Source: Azonexus hydrophilus
GTDB taxonomy: Bacteria > Pseudomonadota > Gammaproteobacteria > Burkholderiales > Rhodocyclaceae
DNA length: 64,000 nt
Reading direction: 5' to 3'
NCBI RefSeq assembly: GCF_905120355.1
Contig: NZ_CAJHOB010000011.1
Location: forward strand, 1 to 64,000
Shown: positions 34,428 to 42,680 of the stretch, in pieces
Layout of the letters: each line of letters starts with the position of its first letter
Numbering within the stretch: the first letter of the stretch is position 1
The notes under the pieces: generated by a model
The model's database searches: none
The model's input: only the letters and a program-made list of their open reading frames with translations
Told to the model about the DNA's origin: nothing
Translations under genes and position numbers: made by a program

Positions 34428-36263
34428 ATGTCACAAAAAACGGAAGAAGTCGGGAACAACCTGCCCAACCCGGCCGAAATGGCCAAGACCTATGCCGAGG
34501 TCGCCCAACGCGCCTCCCGCCTGATCGGCCAATTCATGGAAAAGAAGGCGCAAGCCGGTGTTGACGTGCCGGCCGACGAACTCGGTGTGGCCCGTGCCTT
34601 CATGGACCTGTCGGCACGTTTGCTCGCCAATCCCTACAAGCTGGCGCAAACCCAGATGAACATGATGTGGGATTACTTCTCGCTGTGGCAGGGCTCCATG
34701 ATGAAGATGATGGGGATGCCCAACGCCACCCCGGTCGCCGCCCCGAAAAAAGACGATAAACGCTTCAAGGACGAGGAATGGGAAGAGCACTTCCTGTTCG
34801 ACTTCATGAAGCAGTCTTACCTCATCGCCGCCCGCCACATCCATGACACCGTCTGCTGTACCGAGGGTCTGGACGAGGCGACGCAGCAGAAGGTCAATTT
34901 CTTCACCCGCCAGTACATCGATGCGCTGTCGCCGTCCAACTTCGCCATGACCAATCCGGAAGTCTTCCGTGAAACGGTGAAGAGCAACGGCCAGAATCTG
35001 ATCAAGGGTCTCAACAACCTGCTGCAGGACATGGAGGCCGGCGACGGGCAACTGCGCATCCGCATGACCGACACCAACGCCTTCGAAATGGGCAAAAACG
35101 TCGCCACCACGCCGGGCAAGGTGATTTTCCAGAACGATCTGTTCCAGCTCATCCAGTACGATCCAAAGACCCCAGAACAGTTCAAGAAACCGCTGCTGAT
35201 CGTGCCGCCCTGGATCAACAAGTACTACATCCTCGACCTGCGCGAGAAGAATTCGCTGGTGAACTGGGCCACCAGCCAGGGGCATACCACCTTCATCATG
35301 TCCTGGGTCAACCCGGACGAAAAGCTAGCTGAAAAGTCCTTCGAACACTACCTGCTCGAGGGCTCGGTCGAAGCGCTCAACCAGGTCTGCAAGCAAACCG
35401 GTGAAGACAGCGTCAACATGGCTGGCTACTGCCTTGGTGGCACCCTGCTGATGACCACGCTCGCCTACCTCACCGCCAAGAAGGACAAGCGCGTCAATTC
35501 GGCCACCTTCTTCACCACCATGATCGACTTTTCCGATCCGGGCGAATTGGGTGTATTCCTCGACGAAGGCGCTGTCACCGGCCTGGAAAAACGCATGAAC
35601 GAACGCGGCTTCCTGGAAGGCTCAGAAATGGCCGGCACCTTCAACATGCTGCGCGCCAACGACCTGATCTGGTCCTTCGTGGTGAACAACTACCTGATGG
35701 GCAAGGACCCCTTCCCCTTCGATCTGCTCTACTGGAACTCCGACTCCACCCGCATGCCGGCGGCGATGCACAGCTACTATCTGCGCAACATGTACTTGGC
35801 CAATCTGCTCAAGGAGCCGGGCGGACTGACCCTGGGCGGGGTCAAGATCGATATCAGCAAGGTCAAGACGCCGTGCTATTTCATCTCCACCATCGAAGAC
35901 CACATCGCACCGTGGAAGAGCACCTACATGGGCGCCCGCCTGCCCTCCGGCCCAACCAAGTTCGTGCTGGGCGGCTCCGGCCACATCGCCGGCATCGTCA
36001 ATCCACCGGCTGCCAACAAATACGGCTACTGGATCAACGAAGCCACTGACGGCAACCTGCCGGAAAGCCCGGAAGATTTCCTGGCTGGCGCGACACAGCA
36101 CGCTGGTTCGTGGTGGACCCACTGGCATGACTGGGTCACCACCCTCCCCGGCGGCGACGCCAAGGTCAAGGCGCGCCCGGCAGATGCCGGCCCGCTGAAG
36201 GTCATCGAACCGGCGCCGGGCTCGTTCGTCAAGTTCCGCCTGGATACGCAAAAGAGCAAGTAA
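34428..36263 (+). CDS. phaC: Class I poly(R)-3-hydroxyalkanoate synthase
   Basis: 611 residues, a typical class I size. The N-terminal domain (about 1-210) contains FNPYKLAQTQ-like and DYF/L helices. The alpha/beta-hydrolase catalytic domain has the lipase-like box GYCLGGT with nucleophile Cys335, and Asp491 (EDHIAPW) and His519 (GSGHIAG) complete the triad. It polymerises 3-hydroxyacyl-CoA, mainly hydroxybutyryl-CoA, at the granule surface. AGAGAGGAG precedes the ATG. A strong terminator follows. It lies next to the liu genes and within 9 kb of a thiolase gene. Confidence 0.97.
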   Translation: MSQKTEEVGNNLPNPAEMAKTYAEVAQRASRLIGQFMEKKAQAGVDVPADELGVARAFMDLSARLLANPYKLAQTQMNMMWDYFSLWQGSMMKMMGMPNATPVAAPKKDDKRFKDEEWEEHFLFDFMKQSYLIAARHIHDTVCCTEGLDEATQQKVNFFTRQYIDALSPSNFAMTNPEVFRETVKSNGQNLIKGLNNLLQDMEAGDGQLRIRMTDTNAFEMGKNVATTPGKVIFQNDLFQLIQYDPKTPEQFKKPLLIVPPWINKYYILDLREKNSLVNWATSQGHTTFIMSWVNPDEKLAEKSFEHYLLEGSVEALNQVCKQTGEDSVNMAGYCLGGTLLMTTLAYLTAKKDKRVNSATFFTTMIDFSDPGELGVFLDEGAVTGLEKRMNERGFLEGSEMAGTFNMLRANDLIWSFVVNNYLMGKDPFPFDLLYWNSDSTRMPAAMHSYYLRNMYLANLLKEPGGLTLGGVKIDISKVKTPCYFISTIEDHIAPWKSTYMGARLPSGPTKFVLGGSGHIAGIVNPPAANKYGYWINEATDGNLPESPEDFLAGATQHAGSWWTHWHDWVTTLPGGDAKVKARPADAGPLKVIEPAPGSFVKFRLDTQKSK

Positions 36264-36279
36264 GCCGGGCTGATATAGC

Positions 36280-36312
36280 AAAAGGCGGACCGCGAGTCCG
36301 CCTTTTGTTTTT
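36280..36312 (+). terminator. Rho-independent terminator after phaC
   Basis: An 11-base perfect stem, AAAAGGCGGAC and GTCCGCCTTTT, with a 5-base loop CGCGA is followed by TTTGTTTTT-type T-rich bases. It starts 17 bases after the phaC stop. The A-rich 5' side also makes it able to work weakly on the other strand, where no gene arrives. Confidence 0.9.
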
Positions 36313-36337
36313 CCACTTTACGAAAATTACTGGAGCT

Positions 36338-36353
36338 GTCGTCTGTAGACGAC
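36338..36353. repeat. Small inverted repeat upstream of the OmpA-family gene
   Basis: GTCGTC-TGTA-GACGAC is a perfect six-base inverted repeat about 100 bases before the OmpA-family ATG. A second one, GCCTCG-CC-CGAGGC, lies nearer the gene at about 36401-36414. These could be operators or 5' leader structure. No convincing -35/-10 pair was found in this 140-base gap. Confidence 0.35.
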
Positions 36354-36454
36354 ATATGTAAAGCCTGTTTTTCCTTTTGTTACAACGCCCTCCAACAGCC
36401 TCGCCCGAGGCAGTGCTAGGCTACGGGCACACCCCACACAAAAGGAATCGCACC

Positions 36455-37123
36455 ATGAAAAAAACCCTCATTACCCTGAGTGCCGTAACCCTGGCACTGT
36501 CCAGTGTCCTTTCCGGCTGCGCCAACATGGACGACACGCAACGCAGGACCGGCACCGGTGCCGCCATCGGCGCCGCCGCGGGCGCTGTCATTGGCGCCGC
36601 CACCGCGAGCAAGAAAGACCGTGGCAAGGGCGCTGCCATCGGCGCGGCGGCGGGTGCCGCGCTTGGCGCTGGTGGTGGCTACCTGTGGTCCAAACGCATG
36701 CAGGAACAGCAGGCGGCCATGGAGCAGGCCACCCAGGGCACTGGCATCGAGGTATCGCAAACCCAGGACAACCGCCTGAAAATCGAAATCCCCAGCGATG
36801 TTTCCTTCGATTCCGGCAGTGCCACCATCAAGCCCTCGCTGCGCCCGGTGCTGGACAATCTGGCCAGTAATCTTGCGCAACATCCCGGCACACGCGTCAC
36901 CATCATTGGCCATACCGACGCTTCCGGCTCGGACGCAGTGAATAATCCTTTGTCGTTGAACCGTGCTGCCGCCGTGCGTGATTACCTGGTCCCGCGTGGC
37001 GTCGCCAGTTCGCGCATCAGCGTCGATGGCCGTGGCGCGCGCGAACCTGTCGCCGACAATGCGACGCCACAGGGTCGGGCACAAAACCGCCGGGTCGAAA
37101 TCTTCATCGCCGAGCAGAACTGA
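36455..37123 (+). CDS. OmpA-family outer membrane lipoprotein with glycine-zipper domain
   Basis: 222 residues. A lipoprotein signal ends at VLSGC (about residue 21). A glycine-zipper segment at about 35-80 is built of repeats such as GAAIGAAAGA. A peptidoglycan-binding OmpA domain at about 110-220 contains GHTDASGSDAVNNPLSLNRAAAVRDYL and the final QNRRVEIFI. The arrangement is that of YiaD-like proteins, which link outer membrane and cell wall. AAGGAA lies 8 bases before the ATG. It forms a single-gene unit between two terminators. Confidence 0.92.
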   Translation: MKKTLITLSAVTLALSSVLSGCANMDDTQRRTGTGAAIGAAAGAVIGAATASKKDRGKGAAIGAAAGAALGAGGGYLWSKRMQEQQAAMEQATQGTGIEVSQTQDNRLKIEIPSDVSFDSGSATIKPSLRPVLDNLASNLAQHPGTRVTIIGHTDASGSDAVNNPLSLNRAAAVRDYLVPRGVASSRISVDGRGAREPVADNATPQGRAQNRRVEIFIAEQN

Positions 37124-37143
37124 AGCCGGCGCCGGTGAATAGC

Positions 37144-37170
37144 AAACGGCCCTAAGCGGGCCGTTTCTTT
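37144..37170 (+). terminator. Rho-independent terminator after the OmpA-family gene
   Basis: The perfect stem AAACGGCCC / GGGCCGTTT with loop TAAGC is followed by TTTCTTT-type bases. It lies 20 bases after the stop. The A-rich left side could also terminate the convergent ubiT transcript from the other strand, which ends at 37205. Confidence 0.88.
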
Positions 37171-37204
37171 AATCTGCAACCACAGAAATCTGCAGGCGTG
37201 CGGG

Positions 37205-37657
37205 TCAGCCCCTGAGCAGTGGCAACTGCGGCAGATTGGGCCACTCGACAGCATCAAGCATGTTCTTGACGATCAGCCCCAGCTCGGTGTCACCAGTGAT
37301 TTCCAGTTCCCGATTGAAGAACAGGGTGTCCGGATCTTCCTGCCGCGTGAGCAATTGCAGATAGGCGGAAAGGTTGGCGGCAAAGGCCAGATCCGGTTCG
37401 CGCGTCGCCTGAAAGACCGGGCGGAACAGGCCGGAGCGAAAGGTGTAGAGGGCTTCGCCACCGGTATCCAGTACCCGTACGCGGAACAGCTTGTCTTCCA
37501 GCAGCGCCAGTTCGCTTTCCGGCAGCAGTTTGAGTTTCAGCGCGGCATTGAGCGCTCCGGTCAGCACCAGGGAATGCGGCCATTGCGGCAGTTTCTGGCC
37601 CAGACTGGCGACGAACTGCGGCAGACGGAAGCGGGGAATCGTCATTTTCTGGTTCAT
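37205..37657 (-). CDS. ubiT: Ubiquinone biosynthesis accessory factor UbiT
   Basis: 150 residues with an SCP2 lipid-binding domain at about 30-140 ([49 protein letters not shown]). This matches E. coli UbiT (YhbT), the lipid-carrying partner of UbiU and UbiV in oxygen-independent ubiquinone synthesis. The start overlaps the ubiV stop by four bases (ATGA). It is the last gene of ubiU-ubiV-ubiT, under a predicted FNR promoter. Confidence 0.93.
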   Translation of the reverse strand: MNQKMTIPRFRLPQFVASLGQKLPQWPHSLVLTGALNAALKLKLLPESELALLEDKLFRVRVLDTGGEALYTFRSGLFRPVFQATREPDLAFAANLSAYLQLLTRQEDPDTLFFNRELEITGDTELGLIVKNMLDAVEWPNLPQLPLLRG

Positions 37658-38562
37658 GCGTCGGCTCCAATTTCCTGCAGAAGGCGGTGATGGTGTTCCG
37701 CAATACCGGCATCGCCAAACCAGTAACCATTGACCAGACCACAGCCACTCCAGGCCGAGGTGTCCGCGCTGACGGATTCTCCCCGGCGGGCAGCATCGAA
37801 GGCAGCGATGATCGCGGGCATGTGTTCTTTCTGCGGACTGATGCGCACACCATCGATCCCCATGGCCCGCAGCGCCGGCATTTCATCGAGCAGGCAATAG
37901 GTTTGCGCCGACATGGTCTGGATGCCATTGATGGTGAGGAAATCCTGCCCCTCGCGGGTCCGCAGGGTCAGCCCTTCGGCGTGATCCAGGCACTTGAACT
38001 GACAGTCGTCCTTGTTCAGGTTGTAGTGGCGGGCCGTAAAGCAACGTGCCGAAAACGCCAGCGGCAGTTTGCCAAAGGCAAACACTTCGGTGGCGACACC
38101 GGCCGGGCGGCTGCGGTGCAGTTTCTCGATCATTTCCCCGCTCGCTTCCAGCGGCGGCACCCAGCGGCACATGCCATAGCGGGCAAAGGTGGCCAGCGTT
38201 GCTTCGTTATAGATGTTCAGATGCGCGCCTGCGACAAAGGGCTGGCCGCTGACCAGATTGACCGCTCCGAGATCGTTGGCTTCCACCTTGCAGCCGGCCT
38301 CATCGACGATCCGCCGCAGCGCTTTCAGATCACTTTCCGATTCCAGCAGCGCTTGCGCCGATACCACCACTTCCTTGCCGGCATCGGTCAGGTCGCGCGC
38401 CAGTCCGATCCAGTCGGTAGTACGCAATTGCTGGCGGCGCGAGCATACGACTTCACCGACATAAAACGTGTCGAGCGCCGGGTTGTCCGCCATCGCCGCG
38501 TAAAAATCGAGGACTTCGGCTTTGGGCCAGAAATACAGCAGGGGACCAAGGGAAAGTTTCAT
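37654..38562 (-). CDS. ubiV: Ubiquinone biosynthesis protein UbiV (U32 family)
   Basis: 302 residues from [13 protein letters not shown]. The four Fe-S cysteines known in E. coli UbiV are present: one in [13 protein letters not shown] (about 37) and three in [18 protein letters not shown] with the same 13 and 4 spacing. UbiV forms a [4Fe-4S] heterodimer with UbiU and hydroxylates ubiquinone precursors without oxygen, using prephenate. Its stop is coupled to ubiT. A peptidase role, suggested by the old U32 label, is not expected. Confidence 0.95.
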   Translation of the reverse strand: MKLSLGPLLYFWPKAEVLDFYAAMADNPALDTFYVGEVVCSRRQQLRTTDWIGLARDLTDAGKEVVVSAQALLESESDLKALRRIVDEAGCKVEANDLGAVNLVSGQPFVAGAHLNIYNEATLATFARYGMCRWVPPLEASGEMIEKLHRSRPAGVATEVFAFGKLPLAFSARCFTARHYNLNKDDCQFKCLDHAEGLTLRTREGQDFLTINGIQTMSAQTYCLLDEMPALRAMGIDGVRISPQKEHMPAIIAAFDAARRGESVSADTSAWSGCGLVNGYWFGDAGIAEHHHRLLQEIGADA

Positions 38563-38617
38563 GAGTGATGTGCCAGATAAAGCGTACAGGTTGTGCCGCA
38601 GATCGTCCGCACCTGCA

Positions 38618-39625
38618 TCAGCGCCAGGGGCGATTATAAGCCCCCAGGGTAGCCTGATTGCCTTCGGAAACCTTCGCCAACTCGGCCTGCCAGCTGGGTT
38701 TGACGTGGTAGCGCTCACCACTGTCACGCAGGCTGTCCAAGGCCGCACGCAGGGTGCGGGTGACCTGGGCAACATAGGCCGGGCTGCGCTGGCGGCCTTC
38801 GATCTTGATCGCACGCACGCCGATTTTGAGAATGTCCGGCAGGATTTCCAGCACATTGAGGCTGGTCGGCTCTTCCAGAGCGTAATAGGTTTCACCCTGC
38901 ACATCGAAACGCCCCTTGCACAAGGTCGGATAACCGGCCGGCTCATCGTCGCCAAAGCGGTCGATGAGAATGCCGTTCAGGCGCGTTTCCATCTGGCCTG
39001 GCTGCTTGTCCCACTTCACGTACTTGGCCGGCGAGCAGGCGCCAACGGTATTGGGCGATTCACCGCAGGCATAGGAAGACAGCCAGCAGCGACCTTCATT
39101 CATCACACACAGGCTGCCGAAACCGAACACCTCGATTTCCACGTCCGTGTTCTTGATGACATGCTCCACCTGCGCCAGGGTCAGCACGCGCGGCAGCACC
39201 GCCCGGCGCACACCGAATTCACGCTGGCAGAAATTGATGGCTTCGTAGCTGGTCGCCGACCCCTGCACCGACAGGTGCAGGCGCTGCTGCGGATACTTGT
39301 TGGCGGCGTAATCCAGCAGGCCGACATCGGCCAGGATGATGGCATCGACACCGAGATCGACGGCCGCATCCACCGACTTCCGCCAGTCCGCCACCCGGCC
39401 CGCCTGGGCGAAGGTGTTGATGGCCAGCAGTACCTCGCGTCCCTTGCTGTGGGCGTAACGGATACCTTCGACCATGCTTTTGTGATCGAAATTCAGACCG
39501 GCAAAATTGCGCGCGTTGGTGTCATTCTTGAAACCGAGATAGACAGCGTCCGCCCCTTGATCCACCGCCGTCTTCAGCGCGGGAAGACTGCCAGCCGGGC
39601 AAACGAGATCAGGCAATGCGTGCAT
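38618..39625 (-). CDS. ubiU: Ubiquinone biosynthesis protein UbiU (U32 family)
   Basis: 335 residues from [32 protein letters not shown]. The cluster ligands fit E. coli UbiU: CVMNEGRC, then CSPAK seventeen residues after the second cysteine, then YPTLCKGRF. With UbiV it performs oxygen-independent hydroxylation in ubiquinone synthesis, allowing quinone supply during anaerobic respiration. It is the first gene of the ubiUVT operon, behind an FNR-type box and a TATACT -10 element, with a leader of about 23 bases. Confidence 0.95.
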   Translation of the reverse strand: MHALPDLVCPAGSLPALKTAVDQGADAVYLGFKNDTNARNFAGLNFDHKSMVEGIRYAHSKGREVLLAINTFAQAGRVADWRKSVDAAVDLGVDAIILADVGLLDYAANKYPQQRLHLSVQGSATSYEAINFCQREFGVRRAVLPRVLTLAQVEHVIKNTDVEIEVFGFGSLCVMNEGRCWLSSYACGESPNTVGACSPAKYVKWDKQPGQMETRLNGILIDRFGDDEPAGYPTLCKGRFDVQGETYYALEEPTSLNVLEILPDILKIGVRAIKIEGRQRSPAYVAQVTRTLRAALDSLRDSGERYHVKPSWQAELAKVSEGNQATLGAYNRPWR

Positions 39626-39654
39626 GAGCGTCACTTGGAGTTGGGGAGAAGGCG

Positions 39655-39695
39655 AGTATAGCCAGCCAGCGCCGCCGCCCATTGATCCGTATCAA
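39655..39695 (-). promoter_or_regulatory. FNR/Anr-type box and promoter of ubiUVT
   Basis: TTGAT-CCGT-ATCAA at 39682-39695 is a perfect FNR consensus. On the minus strand TATACT (39655-39660) lies downstream and fits -10. With a start point about 39648 the box centre is at about -41, the class II activation distance. The ubiU ATG follows at 39625. The box is also 40 bases upstream of the divergent response regulator gene, which it may affect. Confidence 0.85.
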
Positions 39696-39735
39696 ACAGA
39701 AAGCCATGCTAGGATGCCGAAAAAACCCCTCCATC

Positions 39736-40641
39736 ATGTCAAATAAACGAATCCTGGTTGTCGATGACGAACCCCTCTGCCTGATGCTGGCTGAGGATTG
39801 CCTGGTGCCCGAAGGTTTTTTGCTGGAAACCTTCACCGATGCGGAAGCCGCCTGGCAACGCCTGATCGATCCGGCGAGTGATTTTTCCCTGCTGATTCTC
39901 GACCGCTACCTGCCCGACCTCGACGGTCTGGCGTTCTTGCGCCGCCTGCATGCGGAAACGCGCTTTGCCGACCTGCCCATCGTCATGCAGACTGCGGCTG
40001 ACTCGCCGGAGGAAGTGCGCGAAGGCCTTGCTGCCGGCGCACATTACTACCTGACCAAACCCAGCTCCGCCGCGGCCCTGCTCTCCATCGTGCAGGCCGC
40101 TCTGGATGACCGCGCCACCCGGGCCGCCTTGCGCGAGCACGCCGCTCGTCTCGAAAGCGGCCAGAAAGAGGTGCAGAAACTGCTGATCAATGCGCAATAC
40201 CAGTTTGCCACGCTGGCCGACGTTTCCGCCCTCGTCCCCATGCTGGCGGCGCTCTGTCCGGAACCGGACCGGGTGGCTCCCGGACTATCGGAACTGATGG
40301 TCAACGCCATCGAGCATGGCAACCTCGGCATTACCTACGCGGAAAAAGCCGCTCTGAAATGGGACGGCGGCTGGGAAAATGAGATCCGCCGCCGTCTGCA
40401 GCGCCCGGAGTATCGTGACCGCCGCGCAGTCATCACGCTGGAACGCTATCCCGGCCATCTGGTTTTTCGCATTGTCGACCAAGGGGCGGGTTTTGCCTGG
40501 GCCAACTATCTGGATTTCGATCCGGAGCGCGCCTTCGATGCCAATGGCCGCGGCATCGCCATGGCCCGCGCCACCAGTTTTTCACACCTGGAATACGCCG
40601 GGCGCGGCAACATCGTCAGCGCCTGGGTCGATTTACCCTGA
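39736..40641 (+). CDS. Response regulator fused to an RsbW-like HATPase domain
   Basis: 301 residues. A receiver domain (about 4-125) has DD at 10-11, phospho-acceptor Asp56 in LLILDRYLPDLDG and Lys108 in YYLTKPSS. A short coiled coil (about 125-155) follows. The C-terminal half (about 165-300) is a GHKL ATPase with an N-box Asn190 (ELMVNAIEHGNLG), DQGAGF and GRGIAMA, but no phospho-accepting His box. That matches anti-sigma/serine kinase RsbW-type domains of partner-switching systems. No anti-sigma-antagonist gene is nearby. An FNR-type box lies 40 bases upstream. Confidence 0.9.
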   Translation: MSNKRILVVDDEPLCLMLAEDCLVPEGFLLETFTDAEAAWQRLIDPASDFSLLILDRYLPDLDGLAFLRRLHAETRFADLPIVMQTAADSPEEVREGLAAGAHYYLTKPSSAAALLSIVQAALDDRATRAALREHAARLESGQKEVQKLLINAQYQFATLADVSALVPMLAALCPEPDRVAPGLSELMVNAIEHGNLGITYAEKAALKWDGGWENEIRRRLQRPEYRDRRAVITLERYPGHLVFRIVDQGAGFAWANYLDFDPERAFDANGRGIAMARATSFSHLEYAGRGNIVSAWVDLP

Positions 40642-40659
40642 CCGCCCCCAAATCCACAC

Positions 40660-41580
40660 TCACGGGCGGTTCACCACTGCCGGCTTGAACCCCAGTGCCT
40701 GCTGAATGCGGGCGGCCACCGCCTCTGCGGCCTGGCGGTCGGCATAGGGGCCTAATTGGACGCGGTGCAGCGGCAAATTACGCACGATGTGCATGCGTTC
40801 ATTCAGCCAATCCAGTTCGCGTTCGAGGTGTCGCTTGAGATTATCGGCATTGTCGGCGTTGGCAAAGGCCCCCAGCTGCAGATATACCCCCGCCGGCAAA
40901 CGGTTCTCCACCAGCGGCGCCGGCGCTGCAGCCTGCGGCACGGAGGGTGGCGCGACCTGGGCATAGGTGGCAGTCTGGCCGGCATCCGGAATGATCGCCT
41001 CCACTTCCACCATGCCGCTCCCCCCTTGAATCAGGCCCAGTTTGTAGGCCGCGGTATAGGACAGATCAATGACCCGGCCGGCATGGAACGGACCACGATC
41101 GATCACCCGCACGACAACGCTCTTGCCCGTGTCGAGCCGTGTCACCCGCGCATAGGAGGGCAGCGCCAGGGTCGGATGCGCTGCGGTCATGGCAAACATG
41201 TCGTAGGGCACACCAATCGACGTTTTCTGCCCGTGGAATTTCTTGCCATACCAGCTGGCGATGCCCTGTGCCTTGTACGGTCGCACGCTGGTATGCGGCA
41301 CATAGCGCGTGCCAAACACCTCGTAGGGGCGCAACGCCGGCTTGTGCAGCGGCTCCCAGCGCGGCACCGCATCCGGCACCTGCTCGAGGTTGGCAGGAAT
41401 GTCGTCAGCCGGACCGTCATCCTTGTAGTAGCCGCCTCCGGCACGTTTGCCTCCCGTGGCGGGTGACGATTTGCTCGTTGCAGCCGGACCACCCGACGTC
41501 GTCGCCGAGGGCTCGGGCGTGCTGCCACAGGCAGCGAGGAAGACGGCAAGCGCGGCCGCAAGAATCACTGTGTTGTTCAT
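40660..41580 (-). CDS. rlpA: Septal ring lytic transglycosylase RlpA
   Basis: 306 residues with a lipobox LAAC near residue 18. A double-psi beta-barrel at about 105-195 (GIASWYGKKFHGQKTS, SVVVRVIDRGPF, VIDLSYTAAYKLGL) carries the lytic transglycosylase active site. A SPOR domain occupies about 225-306 (YLQLGAFANADNADNLKRHL). It cleaves stem-peptide-free glycan at division septa. The start overlaps the rodA stop (ATGA). It is the last gene of the mre-mrd operon, the usual position in proteobacteria. Confidence 0.95.
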   Translation of the reverse strand: MNNTVILAAALAVFLAACGSTPEPSATTSGGPAATSKSSPATGGKRAGGGYYKDDGPADDIPANLEQVPDAVPRWEPLHKPALRPYEVFGTRYVPHTSVRPYKAQGIASWYGKKFHGQKTSIGVPYDMFAMTAAHPTLALPSYARVTRLDTGKSVVVRVIDRGPFHAGRVIDLSYTAAYKLGLIQGGSGMVEVEAIIPDAGQTATYAQVAPPSVPQAAAPAPLVENRLPAGVYLQLGAFANADNADNLKRHLERELDWLNERMHIVRNLPLHRVQLGPYADRQAAEAVAARIQQALGFKPAVVNRP

Positions 41581-42680
41581 TTTTTCACCAGCATGCGATG
41601 GGTATGGATGCTCATCAGGATGCCCACGCCCAGCATCAGCGTAATCAGGGCGGTACCGCCGTAACTGATGAAGGGCAAAGGCACCCCGACCACCGGCAGG
41701 ATACCGGACACCATGCCCATATTCACAAAAGCATAAATGAACAGTGTCAGTGTCACGGCGCCCGCCAGCAAGCGGGAGAACATGGTAGGCGCAGCCGCCG
41801 AGATCATCAGGCCGCGCCCCACCAGCAGGGTAAACAAGATCAGCAGTACGCCATTACCGAGCAGTCCCCACTCTTCCGAAAACACCGCAAAAATGAAATC
41901 GGTGTGTTTTTCCGGAATGAACTCAAGGTGGGTCTGGGTGCCGTTCAACCAGCCCTTGCCGAGGGTGCCGCCGGAACCAATGGCGATGGTCGATTGAATG
42001 ATGTGATAGCCGGCACCGAGTGGATCGGAAGTCGGATCGAGCAGGGTCATCACCCGGCGCCGCTGGTAGTCATGCAACATGGTCCACACCATCGGCAATG
42101 CTGCACCCAAAGCTGCCGCCAGTGCAAACATGACCTTCCACGGCAGACCGGCAAAAAAGATGACGAAAAATCCGGCTGCAATGATCAGCAAGGACGTTCC
42201 CAGATCCGGCTGCTTGAGAATGAACACCACCGGCACGGCCAACAGCAGGGCGGCCGTTGCGTAATGACGAGCCCGCAACACGGATTCATGTTTATGGAAA
42301 TACCAGGCCAGCATCATCGGCATGGCCACTTTCATGATCTCGGACGGCTGAATACGCACGACAATGAGCGAAATCCAGCGCCGCGAACCATTCACCACGA
42401 TCCCGAACAGGGCCACCGCCACCAGCAGCACCACACCCAGGACATAGAGCGGCACGGCATAGCGCATCATGGTCTGCGGTGGTGTCCGGGCAACCGTCAG
42501 CATGACGGCGGCCGCCCCCAGCATGTTGATGATCTGCCGGTCCAGTTTCCAGAACCCATCGCTGGCTGTCGCCGAATAAATGCTCGCCAGGCCAATCCCG
42601 CTCAGGACGCAGACGATCAGTAGCAGTGGCAGGTCAAGATGCGCCAGTGTTTCCCGCCACTGTGCCTTAATCCATTTCAT
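41577..42680 (-). CDS. mrdB: Rod-shape peptidoglycan polymerase RodA
   Basis: 367 residues with about ten membrane segments, a SEDS family protein. Conserved parts include HLDLPLLLIVCVLSGIGLASIYSAT at the N-terminus, QPDLGTSLLII, and the C-terminal VGVPLPFISYGGTALITLMLGVGILMSIHTHR. It polymerises lipid II during cell elongation together with PBP2. The ATG lies 14 bases inside the end of the mrdA gene, so translation is coupled. Confidence 0.96.
   Translation of the reverse strand: MKWIKAQWRETLAHLDLPLLLIVCVLSGIGLASIYSATASDGFWKLDRQIINMLGAAAVMLTVARTPPQTMMRYAVPLYVLGVVLLVAVALFGIVVNGSRRWISLIVVRIQPSEIMKVAMPMMLAWYFHKHESVLRARHYATAALLLAVPVVFILKQPDLGTSLLIIAAGFFVIFFAGLPWKVMFALAAALGAALPMVWTMLHDYQRRRVMTLLDPTSDPLGAGYHIIQSTIAIGSGGTLGKGWLNGTQTHLEFIPEKHTDFIFAVFSEEWGLLGNGVLLILFTLLVGRGLMISAAAPTMFSRLLAGAVTLTLFIYAFVNMGMVSGILPVVGVPLPFISYGGTALITLMLGVGILMSIHTHRMLVKK

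Noticed and set aside
37654-39625. Annotation of ubiU, ubiV (and trhP at 7473-8768) as collagenase-type U32 peptidases
   Set aside because: The cysteine patterns match the Fe-S proteins UbiU, UbiV and TrhP, and the neighbourhood with ubiT fits quinone synthesis. No protease catalytic site is evident.
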